NCBI GenBank assembly: GCA_023410155.1 | Contig: JAEYQF010000375.1 | Span: forward strand, 1-5,347 | DNA from: Verrucomicrobiota bacterium | GTDB taxonomy: Bacteria > Verrucomicrobiota > Verrucomicrobiia > Opitutales > Opitutaceae | Length of the DNA: 5,347 bases | Reading direction: 5' to 3' | In this document: positions 1 to 5,347 of the stretch, in pieces | Layout of the letters: every line of letters starts with the position of its first letter | Position numbering within the stretch: position 1 is the first letter of the stretch | Position numbers and translations under genes: made by a program | The notes under the pieces: generated by a model | What the model saw: only the letters and a program-made list of their open reading frames with translations | What the model was told of the DNA's origin: nothing | The model's database searches: none

Positions 1-814
1 AGCCGCCGAGCGCTTCGTCGGTGAGCGCGATGTGATGCGGCGTGGCCTCGGCGGTGATGCGCGCGCCGCGTTGTTTGGCGCGACGGATCACGTCGACGGA
101 GAACTTCGACGAGATGTGCTGCAGGTGGATGTGCGCCCCGGTGTATTCGGAGAGAATGACATTTCGGGCGACGATGAGATCCTCGGCGGCGTTGGGCCAG
201 CCGCGGAGCCCGAGCCGGGTGGAAACCACGCCCTCGTTCATCACGGCGCCCTGCGTCATCGAGTGATCCTGGCAGTGATCCATCACGCAAAGGTCGAACA
301 TCTTGGCGTATTCGACTGCGCGGCGCATGAGATCGTTGCTTTGCACGCAATCGCCATCGTCGGTGATCGCAGCGACGCCGGCGCGTGCGAGCGAGCCGAT
401 GGGCGCGAGCGCCTGGCCTTTCATGCCGACGGTGATGCAGCCGGTCGGAAGCACTTTCACCACCGCGTCGCGGCGCACGGCGTCCTTGATATATTGGATC
501 GTGCCGGCGTTGTCGGCGACGGGAGAGGTGTTGGGCATGCACACGACCGTCGTGAATCCGCCCGCGGCAGCGGCGCGCGAACCCGTGGCGATGGTTTCCT
601 TGTGGGTTTGGGCGGGCTCGCGGAAATGCACGTGGATGTCGACGAGGCCGGGGCAGGCGACGAGCCCTCGGCCGTCGATTTTCTTGGCGCGCTTCTTGTC
701 GGCGGCGGACAGCGAGTCCACGAGCACGCCGTCGCGCACGAACAGGTCGCCCACGGCATCCCGCTTGGCGGCGGGATCGATCACACGGGCATTTTGAATC
801 CAGAGGGAGGGCAT
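1..814 (-). CDS. pyrC: Dihydroorotase, class I (partial, carboxyl end off the left edge)
   Basis: Cyclises N-carbamoyl-L-aspartate to dihydroorotate, the third step of de novo UMP synthesis, in the cytoplasm. The 271 visible codons start MPSLWIQNARVIDP and show the amidohydrolase signature in order. The metal pair is in H61-V-H63-F-R65-E-P, with R65 and N95 (in CMPNT) as expected substrate contacts. D153 in ITDDGD is the bridging ligand that replaces carboxylated lysine in class I enzymes; H180 is in DHCQD, H233 in HLQHIS, and AEATPHH follows at 255-261. These positions agree closely with the Aquifex-type enzyme as I remember it, so the protein looks catalytic rather than a pseudo-dihydroorotase. 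The last third, with the final active-site Asp/His loop, is outside the window. ATG at 814 lies 14 bases after the pyrB stop, so it is the last visible gene of the pyrR-pyrB-pyrC operon. No Shine-Dalgarno is present; the spacer is pyrimidine-rich. Confidence 0.95.
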   Translation of the reverse strand, partial: MPSLWIQNARVIDPAAKRDAVGDLFVRDGVLVDSLSAADKKRAKKIDGRGLVACPGLVDIHVHFREPAQTHKETIATGSRAAAAGGFTTVVCMPNTSPVADNAGTIQYIKDAVRRDAVVKVLPTGCITVGMKGQALAPIGSLARAGVAAITDDGDCVQSNDLMRRAVEYAKMFDLCVMDHCQDHSMTQGAVMNEGVVSTRLGLRGWPNAAEDLIVARNVILSEYTGAHIHLQHISSKFSVDVIRRAKQRGARITAEATPHHIALTDEALGG

Positions 815-828
815 GGAGGCGGTGAGGG

Positions 829-1773
829 TTATTCGACCGGAGCGACGTTTTCCGGCTGGCCGCCGGCGCAGAGGTAGAGGGCGGCCATGCGCACGGCGAT
901 GCCGTTGGTCACCTGCTCGAGGATGACGCTGCGATCACCGTCGGCCAGTTCGCTGTCGATCTCGACGCCGCGGTTGATCGGGCCCGGGTGCATGATGATG
1001 GCCTTGGGGTTGAGCCAGGAAGCGCGGGTTTTGTTGAGGCCGAACATGCTCGTGTATTCGCCGAGCGACGGGAAGTGGCTCGCGCCCTGCCGTTCGTGTT
1101 GTATCCGCAACAGCATGACAACTTCCGCGTCGGCGAGGGCGGACTTGAGGTCGTGCGAGACTTGCACACCCATCTCGGTGAACGCCGGCGGAACCAGCGT
1201 GGACGGGCCGACGAGCGTGACGTCGGCGCCGAGCTTCGTGAGCGCATGGATGTTGGAGCGCGCGACGCGGCTGAAAAGGATGTCGCCCAGGATGACGACC
1301 TTTCGTCCCCGCAGGCTACCGAGGTGCTCCTTCATCGTGAACGTGTCCAGCAGGCCCTGGGTCGGGTGTTCGTGAGCGCCGTCCCCGGCATTGACGACCG
1401 GGATGTCGAGCACACGGCTGAGGTAGAGGGGCGAGCCCGAAGCGGCGTGGCGGAGCACGATCATGTCGGCGTTCAGCGCCTGGATGTTCTGTGCGGTGTC
1501 CCGCAGGGTCTCGCCCTTGGTGGTCGAGGAAGCCGCGGCGTCGAACGAGATCACCTCCGCGCTCAGGAGTTTCGCGGCCATCTCGAAGGAGATGCGCGTG
1601 CGCGTGCTCGGTTCGAGGAAGAGATTAACGATCGTCTTGCCGCGAAGCGCGGGCACGCGTTTCACGCGTCGGCCGAGCACGGCCTTGAACGCCGCGGCGG
1701 TGGCGTGGATCTGGTTGATCTCGTCGAGCGAGAGTTCCTCGATCGTGAGGAGATGGCGGCGCGACCAGGGCAT
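829..1773 (-). CDS. pyrB: Aspartate carbamoyltransferase catalytic chain
   Basis: Transfers the carbamoyl group of carbamoyl phosphate to L-aspartate, the committed step of pyrimidine synthesis. The protein is 314 residues, normal for a catalytic chain. The carbamoyl-phosphate loop S56-T-R-T-R60 sits in FLEPSTRTR. The 80s loop is SSTTKGET at 82-89, with K86. H134 precedes HPTQG at 136-140, LLRIQHERQ spans 221-229 and HPGPINRGVE spans 262-271. The open frame continues upstream to 1938, but that extension overlaps pyrR and does not resemble the family. The ATG at 1773 (MPWSRRHLLTIEEL) gives the usual amino terminus and lies 13 bases after the pyrR stop. No pyrI regulatory chain is visible. Having an intact dihydroorotase as direct neighbour fits the class in which PyrB and PyrC assemble together, but that is inference. 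There is no Shine-Dalgarno before the start. Confidence 0.96.
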   Translation of the reverse strand: MPWSRRHLLTIEELSLDEINQIHATAAAFKAVLGRRVKRVPALRGKTIVNLFLEPSTRTRISFEMAAKLLSAEVISFDAAASSTTKGETLRDTAQNIQALNADMIVLRHAASGSPLYLSRVLDIPVVNAGDGAHEHPTQGLLDTFTMKEHLGSLRGRKVVILGDILFSRVARSNIHALTKLGADVTLVGPSTLVPPAFTEMGVQVSHDLKSALADAEVVMLLRIQHERQGASHFPSLGEYTSMFGLNKTRASWLNPKAIIMHPGPINRGVEIDSELADGDRSVILEQVTNGIAVRMAALYLCAGGQPENVAPVE

Positions 1774-1786
1774 CGGGAGAGGTGGG

Positions 1787-2344
1787 TTAGAGAGCGGTTT
1801 GGCGCGTGGCGGGGCGGACGAGCACGGTGTCGTTGGCGTGATTCTCGGGATCGAGTCTGACGACAACTTTCTCGGCAGCGTCGGCGTCGATGCGCAGTCC
1901 GCAATAGTCGGCGGCAAACGGGAGCCTTCGTCCGCCACGGTCGATCAGGATCGCGAGCTCCACTTTGGTCGGTCGGCCATGGTCGAAGATCTCGTCGAGC
2001 GCAGCCTTCACGGTGCGGCCCGAGAACAACACGTCATCCACGAGGATCACGGTCGCGCCGTGCACGTCCACCGGGATGTGGGTTGGCGCGAGTTCCTTCG
2101 GGATGGGGTTGCGACCGATGTCGTCGCGGTGAAACGAGATGTCGACCGTGCCGACCACCAGTTCGCGCTTGGTCCGCTGCGTGGCGATCAACGCGCCGAC
2201 GCGCCGGGCGAGTTCGATGCCGCCATTTGCAATCCCGAGAAGGAGCAGACGGGAGCCGGAGGGGTGGCGCTCCATGATGGCGGCGGCGAGCTGCTCGATC
2301 GCAGCGTGAATCTCGTCGGGGCCGAAGGATTTGGAGGGAGCCAC
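1787..2344 (-). CDS. pyrR: PyrR: pyrimidine operon regulator / uracil phosphoribosyltransferase
   Basis: PyrR proteins bind UMP and, in Firmicutes, pyr mRNA leaders to cause attenuation. Many also convert uracil plus PRPP to UMP. The 185-residue product matches the usual length of about 180. The PRPP loop VILVDDVLFSGRT is at 99-111 with both acidic residues (D103, D104). TVDISFHRDD at 66-75 matches the family's T-D-I-x-x-x-R-D-D block, and the flexible loop is followed by HIPVDVHG. DRGGRRLPFAADYCG at 135-149 is the PyrR-specific segment. At 38-43 the protein reads IANGGI where Bacillus has the KTRGI type, so one loop differs. The start is GTG at 2344; no ATG suits the family better and the frame upstream lacks family similarity. 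Its position as first gene before pyrB and pyrC supports a regulatory role. Whether it binds RNA here or only salvages uracil cannot be read from the sequence. Confidence 0.93.
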   Translation of the reverse strand: MAPSKSFGPDEIHAAIEQLAAAIMERHPSGSRLLLLGIANGGIELARRVGALIATQRTKRELVVGTVDISFHRDDIGRNPIPKELAPTHIPVDVHGATVILVDDVLFSGRTVKAALDEIFDHGRPTKVELAILIDRGGRRLPFAADYCGLRIDADAAEKVVVRLDPENHANDTVLVRPATRQTAL

Positions 2345-2345
2345 G

Positions 2346-2362
2346 AACGGCTTTTTGCCGCT
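2346..2362 (-). other. Small hairpin abutting the pyrR GTG start
   Basis: On the minus-strand RNA AGCGGC, loop AAAAA, GCCGUU gives four G-C pairs plus a G-U and an A-U pair. It ends one base before the GTG start codon and occupies the place where a Shine-Dalgarno sequence would be. It could affect ribosome access. The stem is short and may be chance in G+C-rich DNA. Confidence 0.35.
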
Positions 2363-2393
2363 GCGGTTAAAGACGGTAAAGCGAAATGTCGGC

Positions 2394-2428
2394 GCGCGAC
2401 TCGAGCTTGGGTTTGGCAGGAGTCGCGC
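2394..2428 (-). repeat. Perfect 9-bp inverted repeat in the pyrR leader (17-base loop)
   Basis: gcgcgactc at 2394-2402 pairs exactly with gagtcgcgc at 2420-2428. On the minus-strand RNA two more G-C pairs are possible past a single bulged G. The stem ends about 50 bases before the pyrR start. The bases after it contain scattered T runs of three (ATTTCGCTTTACC) rather than a true U-tract, so it is not a textbook terminator. Its ACTC arm (2420-2423) could instead pair with GAGT at 2509-2512, just outside the upstream 10-bp stem, so the two folds compete. Confidence 0.6.
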
Positions 2429-2430
2429 CC

Positions 2431-2508
2431 CGGTGCGGATCGGGTCGCGTCAGGAAGCGGACAGAGTCAGCCCTCCGTTCGGCCCGCGTCGGGCCTGAAT
2501 CCGCACCG
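2431..2508 (-). repeat. Perfect 10-bp inverted repeat enclosing a 6-bp hairpin
   Basis: cggtgcggat at 2431-2440 is the exact reverse complement of atccgcaccg at 2499-2508. The 58 bases between them contain a second perfect stem, ggcccg (2481-2486) and cgggcc (2490-2495), with a 3-base loop. In RNA read on the minus strand, the inner stem can extend by TC/GA pairs past one bulged A. The whole would fold as a stem with an internal hairpin in the pyrR leader. The pairing is seen directly; a regulatory function is inference. Confidence 0.65.
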
Positions 2509-2523
2509 ACTCGTGCAAGTGTT

Positions 2524-2541
2524 GGCACCGGGTCAGGTGCC
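2524..2541 (-). terminator. Palindrome over the surE stop codon, possible weak terminator
   Basis: ggcacc at 2524-2529 and ggtgcc at 2536-2541 form a perfect 6-bp stem with a 6-base loop. The arms lie on the last two surE codons, its TGA stop and the bases just after. No run of T follows on the minus strand, so if it ends transcription it is not a standard intrinsic terminator. It may equally serve as a 3' stabilising hairpin or be coincidence. Confidence 0.3.
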
Positions 2542-3312
2542 GAGTTTCGTGTAATCGAGCACCGTGTGGCTGATCTCACCCGCTTGGAGCGCGGCACGAT
2601 CGGTCGGAAGATCTGCCGGCGAGGTATCTTCGCCGAGACTGAACACGAAGCGATGCGTGCCGTCGTCGGCGGCGGGGCCGAAGAGTCCAGGCACGATGAC
2701 GCGCGCGGGCACAGTGCGGCGCACCGGCGTGTCGGCGCGGCACGGGAGCGGCAGGTTGACGTTGTGCACGAGGAATTGTCGCGGCGGCGTGTCGCGCAGC
2801 AGCTCGGGCGTGAGGGCGGCGGCCCGGCTCGCGGAGTCGCGCAGGAAAGCGTGCAGCTCGGGGTCCGGCTGATTGTGCGCAGCCTTGAGTCGGTCGAAGC
2901 GCTCCGCGCTCAGATCCTGGGAAAAGGCGATCGCCGGCAGGCCGTGCAACGCGCCTTCCCATGCGCCTGAGATGGTGCCGCTCGCGAGGATGAACGCGAG
3001 CGACGCATTAAGGCCCATGTTGATGCCACTGATCACGGCCTCGGGTTTGAAGGTGCGCGGCAGCAGGTGGGCGAGGCCGATGTTGACGCAGTCGCTCGGA
3101 GTGCCGTCGACGATCCAAGTGGGGCAACCGAGTCCACGGTCGGCGGAGCCGGCGTGGACCGAGCGATGGCGCGACTTGGCGGCGCCGATCCAACTCTGTT
3201 CGGTGGCGGGAGCGACGATGGCCAGCTCGTGACCGGCGCGGCAGAGAGCGTGCACCAGTTCGTGCAGGAAGATGCTGTCGATGCCGTCGTCGTTGGTGAG
3301 AAGCAATCGCAT
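2533..3312 (-). CDS. surE: 5'-nucleotidase SurE
   Basis: SurE is a metal-dependent cytoplasmic phosphatase that releases phosphate from nucleoside 5'- and 3'-monophosphates and can act on short polyphosphate. The 259-residue product begins MRLLLTNDDG, the family hallmark, with metal ligands D8 and D9. S40 in EQSW takes the place of the conserved metal-binding serine (usually in QSG or SSG). GTPSDCV at 70-76 and SGIN-MGLN at 95-102 follow, N98 being the expected fourth ligand. ASGTISGAWEG at 110-120 matches the usual YSGTVGAAMEG block. Length is normal and the frame intact, so the enzyme is probably active. The ATG at 3312 is fixed by the family amino terminus; no Shine-Dalgarno precedes it. 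It is co-directional with pyrR but 188 bases upstream with strong hairpins between, so co-transcription is uncertain. A link to pyrimidine nucleotide balance is plausible from context only. Confidence 0.94.
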   Translation of the reverse strand: MRLLLTNDDGIDSIFLHELVHALCRAGHELAIVAPATEQSWIGAAKSRHRSVHAGSADRGLGCPTWIVDGTPSDCVNIGLAHLLPRTFKPEAVISGINMGLNASLAFILASGTISGAWEGALHGLPAIAFSQDLSAERFDRLKAAHNQPDPELHAFLRDSASRAAALTPELLRDTPPRQFLVHNVNLPLPCRADTPVRRTVPARVIVPGLFGPAADDGTHRFVFSLGEDTSPADLPTDRAALQAGEISHTVLDYTKLGT

Positions 3313-3434
3313 GGCGAAGCAGGCGAGCGAAGCCCTTGCGGCGCCGCGCGCCGAGCAAAATGTGAGCGCGATTTTCGCAATAATTCCGCGCGATGCGCGG
3401 TCCGTTTGCAGCAGCGACGCGTCTCTCCGGGCAC
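3313..3434. promoter_or_regulatory. Divergent intergenic region between surE and the DUF5916 gene
   Basis: The two genes run away from each other, so this 122-base gap should carry both promoters. The most A/T-rich stretch is about 3356-3385 (gcaaaatg and caataatt), the likeliest place for promoter melting, but no -35/-10 pair with good spacing can be called on either strand. The gap also holds a perfect dyad at 3386-3400. The assignment rests on gene arrangement rather than on recognised motifs. Confidence 0.5.
3386..3400. repeat. Perfect 6-bp dyad ccgcgc-gat-gcgcgg
   Basis: ccgcgc at 3386-3391 and gcgcgg at 3395-3400 are exact reverse complements around a 3-base centre. It lies between the divergent starts, beside the A/T-rich patch. 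It could be an operator or a hairpin near the 5' end of the plus-strand message. It overlaps an in-frame ATG at 3393 that is an alternative start for the plus-strand gene. C/G alternation in this base composition makes chance dyads fairly likely. Confidence 0.3.
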
Positions 3435-5347
3435 ATGGAATTTTGTGTGTTTCGACCGTCTCGTTCGGTCTGCTTTCTGGTTCTGCTGAGTGTTGGTTTT
3501 TTCGGTCTCGCTGCCTTGCGCGGAGATGAAGCCGAACGTCGCGTCTACACGACGCAGCGGATCGTGGGCGAATCGCCGACGATCGACGGTAAACTCGACG
3601 ATGCCGCGTGGCAGCAGGGGGAGTGGGCGAGCGACTTCGTGCAGCGCGAGCCGTTCCAAGGCACGGCGCCGACCGAGCCCACGCAGCTCAAGATCCTCTA
3701 CGATGAGCGCAATCTCTACGTCGCGATGCGGGCGGAGGATGCGGAGCTTGCGCCGGGGCTCCTGGGCCAGCGCGATGAATTCCTGGGCGACCTGATGGGG
3801 ATCGCTCTAGACAGCTACCTGAATCGTCGGACGGCGTTCGAGTTCGATGTGAGTTCGGGCGGAAACAAGATCGACCTGATCCTGCGAAACGATGGCACCA
3901 CCGATCCGAGTTGGAACGCCGTGTGGGACGCACAGGTTGGACGCGATCAACACGGCTGGGTGGCGGAGTTTCGCATCCCGCTGAGCCAGCTCCGCTACTC
4001 GGGCGCGAAGGATCAAGTGTGGGGTCTGCACAGCTGGCGGTGGCTGCGGCGCAAGCAGGAGGAAAGCAACTGGCACCTCATCCCGATGGACAACCCCGGC
4101 GTGGTGCGATCGTTTGGCGAATTGCGAGGCATCGCCGACCTGCCGCCTTCGCGGCGCATCGAGCTGCTGCCGTATTTGGTTGGTCGATACGAGTCGCTGC
4201 GCGCGGAGCCGGGCAACCCTTACCGCACGGGACCGGAATCGTCTCTCGATGCCGGGCTCGACGCGAAGATCGGCCTCACGTCGGACATCACGCTCGATCT
4301 GACGATCAATCCGGATTTCGGGCAGGTGGAGGCGGACCCGTCGGAGATCAACCTCGGGACGACGGAGACGTTCTTCAGCGAACAGCGACCGTTCTTCGTC
4401 GAGGGCAAGAACCTCTTCGACTACTGGCTCGAGGACGACGTGGCCTTCTACTCGCGCCGCCTTGGCCATGCCCCATCGCTCGTGCCGGTCGGGCCGGCTT
4501 ACGTGCACGTGCCCACGACGACGCGCATCCTCAGTGCGGAGAAAATCACCGGCCGCACCGCGGGCGGGCTTTCGCTCGGGCTCCTGCACGGTCTCACCGA
4601 AAAGACAGAGGCGAAGATGGCGGATATCGACGGCCTGGAGTGGACGAGCATCGCGGAGCCGTTGACGAACTACGCCGTCGCACGCGTGCAGCAGGATTTC
4701 GCGGGAGGCGATACCATGGTCGGAGGATTCTTCAGTGGCGTGCAGCGCGAGGGCAGCGACGAGGAATTGTCGATCCTGCCCCGGCAATCGCTCGTCGGCG
4801 GTGCCGATCTCACGCACTACTGGGACGCTCGCACCTACTATCTCGAGCTTCGGACCCTCGGCACCCGCGTGAGCGGATCGCCGCGGGCGATCGGATCACT
4901 CTCGACGACCTGGGTGCACAACTACCAGCGTGCGGACGCCGACCACGTGGACGTCGACGAAGAGGCCACCGCGCTCTCCGGTCACGCCGGGCGCCTGCGA
5001 GTCGGCAAGGGCAGCAACGGTGTCTGGCGTTATTACGGAGGCTTGAGCTGGCGCTCGCCGGGAGTGGATTTCAACGACGCGGGGTATCTCGCCAATGCCG
5101 ACTGGATCGAGCAATCGACGCAACTTCAGTTCTACAGCCCGGAGCCGGGCGCGTTCTTCCGTCGGCGGGATTTCCGCCTGCGCCAAAGTTCGCAGCAGAG
5201 TTTCGGCGGGGAGACCCTGCAGCATGCGCTCGCGCTGCAGGCCGATGTCGCAGGCCTGAGCAATTGGGTGAGTTGGAGTGAAGTGGGAGTGCGGGCCGCC
5301 CGCCTCGACACCCGGATGTTGCGCGGTGGGCCGGCGTTGCGCCGGCC
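3435..5347 (+). CDS. Exported CBM9-like / DUF5916 protein (partial, carboxyl end off the right edge)
   Basis: Function is unknown; relatives are annotated as carbohydrate-binding family 9-like or DUF5916 proteins, sometimes loosely 'hydrolase'. 637 codons are visible. Residues 1-32 look like a signal peptide: MEFCVFRPSRS, then a hydrophobic core (CFLVLLSVGFFGLAAL) and a likely cleavage near ALRG-DE. A CBM9/DOMON-like domain follows at about 40-230, opening with IDGKLDDAAW (51-59 region) and including YDERNLYVAM and WVAEFRIPLSQLRY. The DUF5916 region opens with NPDFGQVEADPSEINL from 292, then ETFFSEQRPFFVEGKNLF near 311-327 and FYSRRLG. Beyond about residue 400 alternating polar/hydrophobic strands with many aromatics suggest an outer-membrane beta-barrel; this is inference. 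ATG 3435 was chosen because it gives a compact signal peptide; in-frame ATG 3393 would add 14 residues. Neither has a Shine-Dalgarno. It is transcribed away from surE and seems unrelated to pyrimidine metabolism. Confidence 0.88.
   Translation, partial: MEFCVFRPSRSVCFLVLLSVGFFGLAALRGDEAERRVYTTQRIVGESPTIDGKLDDAAWQQGEWASDFVQREPFQGTAPTEPTQLKILYDERNLYVAMRAEDAELAPGLLGQRDEFLGDLMGIALDSYLNRRTAFEFDVSSGGNKIDLILRNDGTTDPSWNAVWDAQVGRDQHGWVAEFRIPLSQLRYSGAKDQVWGLHSWRWLRRKQEESNWHLIPMDNPGVVRSFGELRGIADLPPSRRIELLPYLVGRYESLRAEPGNPYRTGPESSLDAGLDAKIGLTSDITLDLTINPDFGQVEADPSEINLGTTETFFSEQRPFFVEGKNLFDYWLEDDVAFYSRRLGHAPSLVPVGPAYVHVPTTTRILSAEKITGRTAGGLSLGLLHGLTEKTEAKMADIDGLEWTSIAEPLTNYAVARVQQDFAGGDTMVGGFFSGVQREGSDEELSILPRQSLVGGADLTHYWDARTYYLELRTLGTRVSGSPRAIGSLSTTWVHNYQRADADHVDVDEEATALSGHAGRLRVGKGSNGVWRYYGGLSWRSPGVDFNDAGYLANADWIEQSTQLQFYSPEPGAFFRRRDFRLRQSSQQSFGGETLQHALALQADVAGLSNWVSWSEVGVRAARLDTRMLRGGPALRR

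Larger units (their letters stand above)
2345..2532. other. surE-pyrR intergenic region, rich in inverted repeats; possible pyrR leader
   Basis: This 188-base gap separates the surE stop from the pyrR GTG and holds no convincing gene. Short open frames cross it on both strands, but they are arginine/proline/serine-rich, overlap surE out of frame and match no family I know. It carries several strong inverted repeats, listed separately: 2431-2440 with 2499-2508, an inner hairpin at 2481-2495, 2394-2402 with 2420-2428, and a short hairpin at 2346-2362. I could not identify a convincing -35/-10 pair, nor the conserved PyrR-binding loop known from Bacillus. It may be a structured 5' leader of pyrRBC, a dispersed palindromic element, or both. 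Confidence 0.6.

Noticed and set aside
32..877. 281-codon plus-strand open frame at the left edge
   Set aside because: It is antisense to pyrC, whose minus-strand frame shows all expected dihydroorotase active-site motifs.
1774..1938. Upstream extension of the pyrB frame to 1938
   Set aside because: The added 55 residues overlap pyrR, do not look like an aspartate carbamoyltransferase amino terminus, and the ATG at 1773 gives the expected start and length.
2345..2532. Bacillus-type PyrR-binding loop
   Set aside because: I searched the minus strand for the UCCNGNGAGG-like core. The closest stretch, around the GGAGGGCT near 2468-2476, mismatches at key positions, so it is not called as that element.
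988..2554. Long plus-strand open frames across pyrB and pyrR
   Set aside because: Low-complexity products antisense to well-supported pyrB and pyrR genes; shadows of codon bias.
2367..2597. 76-codon minus-strand frame across the end of surE and the gap
   Set aside because: It overlaps surE out of frame and is arginine/proline/serine-rich without family resemblance. Its pattern follows the inverted repeats, so it is more likely repeat-derived noise than a gene.
3807..4817. 336-codon open frame on the minus strand opposite the DUF5916 gene
   Set aside because: Antisense shadow rich in arginine, histidine and valine with no family motifs; the plus-strand reading explains the sequence fully.
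3911..5281. Long open frame of 456 codons on the plus strand, offset from the DUF5916 frame
   Set aside because: The product is arginine/alanine/glycine-rich with no recognisable domain and lies wholly inside the DUF5916 gene, whose frame carries clear family motifs. Such frames arise from high third-position G+C.

Overview
The window is about 65% G+C and reads as ordinary chromosomal DNA from a Gram-negative bacterium. My best guess is a verrucomicrobium of the Opitutales/Opitutaceae type. Three things suggest this: the pyrR-pyrB-pyrC order, the feel of the aspartate carbamoyltransferase sequence (an MPW..RRHLL amino terminus and an LRIQHER motif), and an exported CBM9/DUF5916 protein. The placement is inference from remembered protein families, not from a search.

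Minus strand, about 1-3312: a compact pyrimidine cluster read right to left. It holds surE (3312-2533, SurE-type 5'-nucleotidase), then a 188-base gap rich in inverted repeats, then pyrR (2344-1787, PRPP-binding regulator/uracil phosphoribosyltransferase), pyrB (1773-829, aspartate carbamoyltransferase) and pyrC (814 to beyond base 1, class I dihydroorotase, carboxyl end missing). pyrR, pyrB and pyrC are separated by only 13-14 bases and are almost surely one operon. PyrB makes carbamoyl-aspartate and PyrC closes it to dihydroorotate, steps 2 and 3 of UMP synthesis. PyrR may sense UMP and salvage uracil. SurE removes phosphate from nucleoside monophosphates, but its membership of the same transcript is uncertain.

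Divergent gap, 3313-3434: 122 bases that must hold the 5' signals of both transcription units. It contains a perfect 6-bp dyad but no promoter I can call.

Plus strand, 3435 to the right edge: the first 637 codons of an exported protein with an amino-terminal CBM9-like domain followed by a DUF5916 region. It is probably an outer-membrane protein of unknown function.

The most interesting part is the surE-pyrR gap. It contains three strong inverted repeats, two of which can compete for the same bases. This could be a PyrR-responsive leader or a dispersed palindromic repeat. None of the genes has a recognisable Shine-Dalgarno sequence. I see no RNA genes, mobile elements or CRISPR array.
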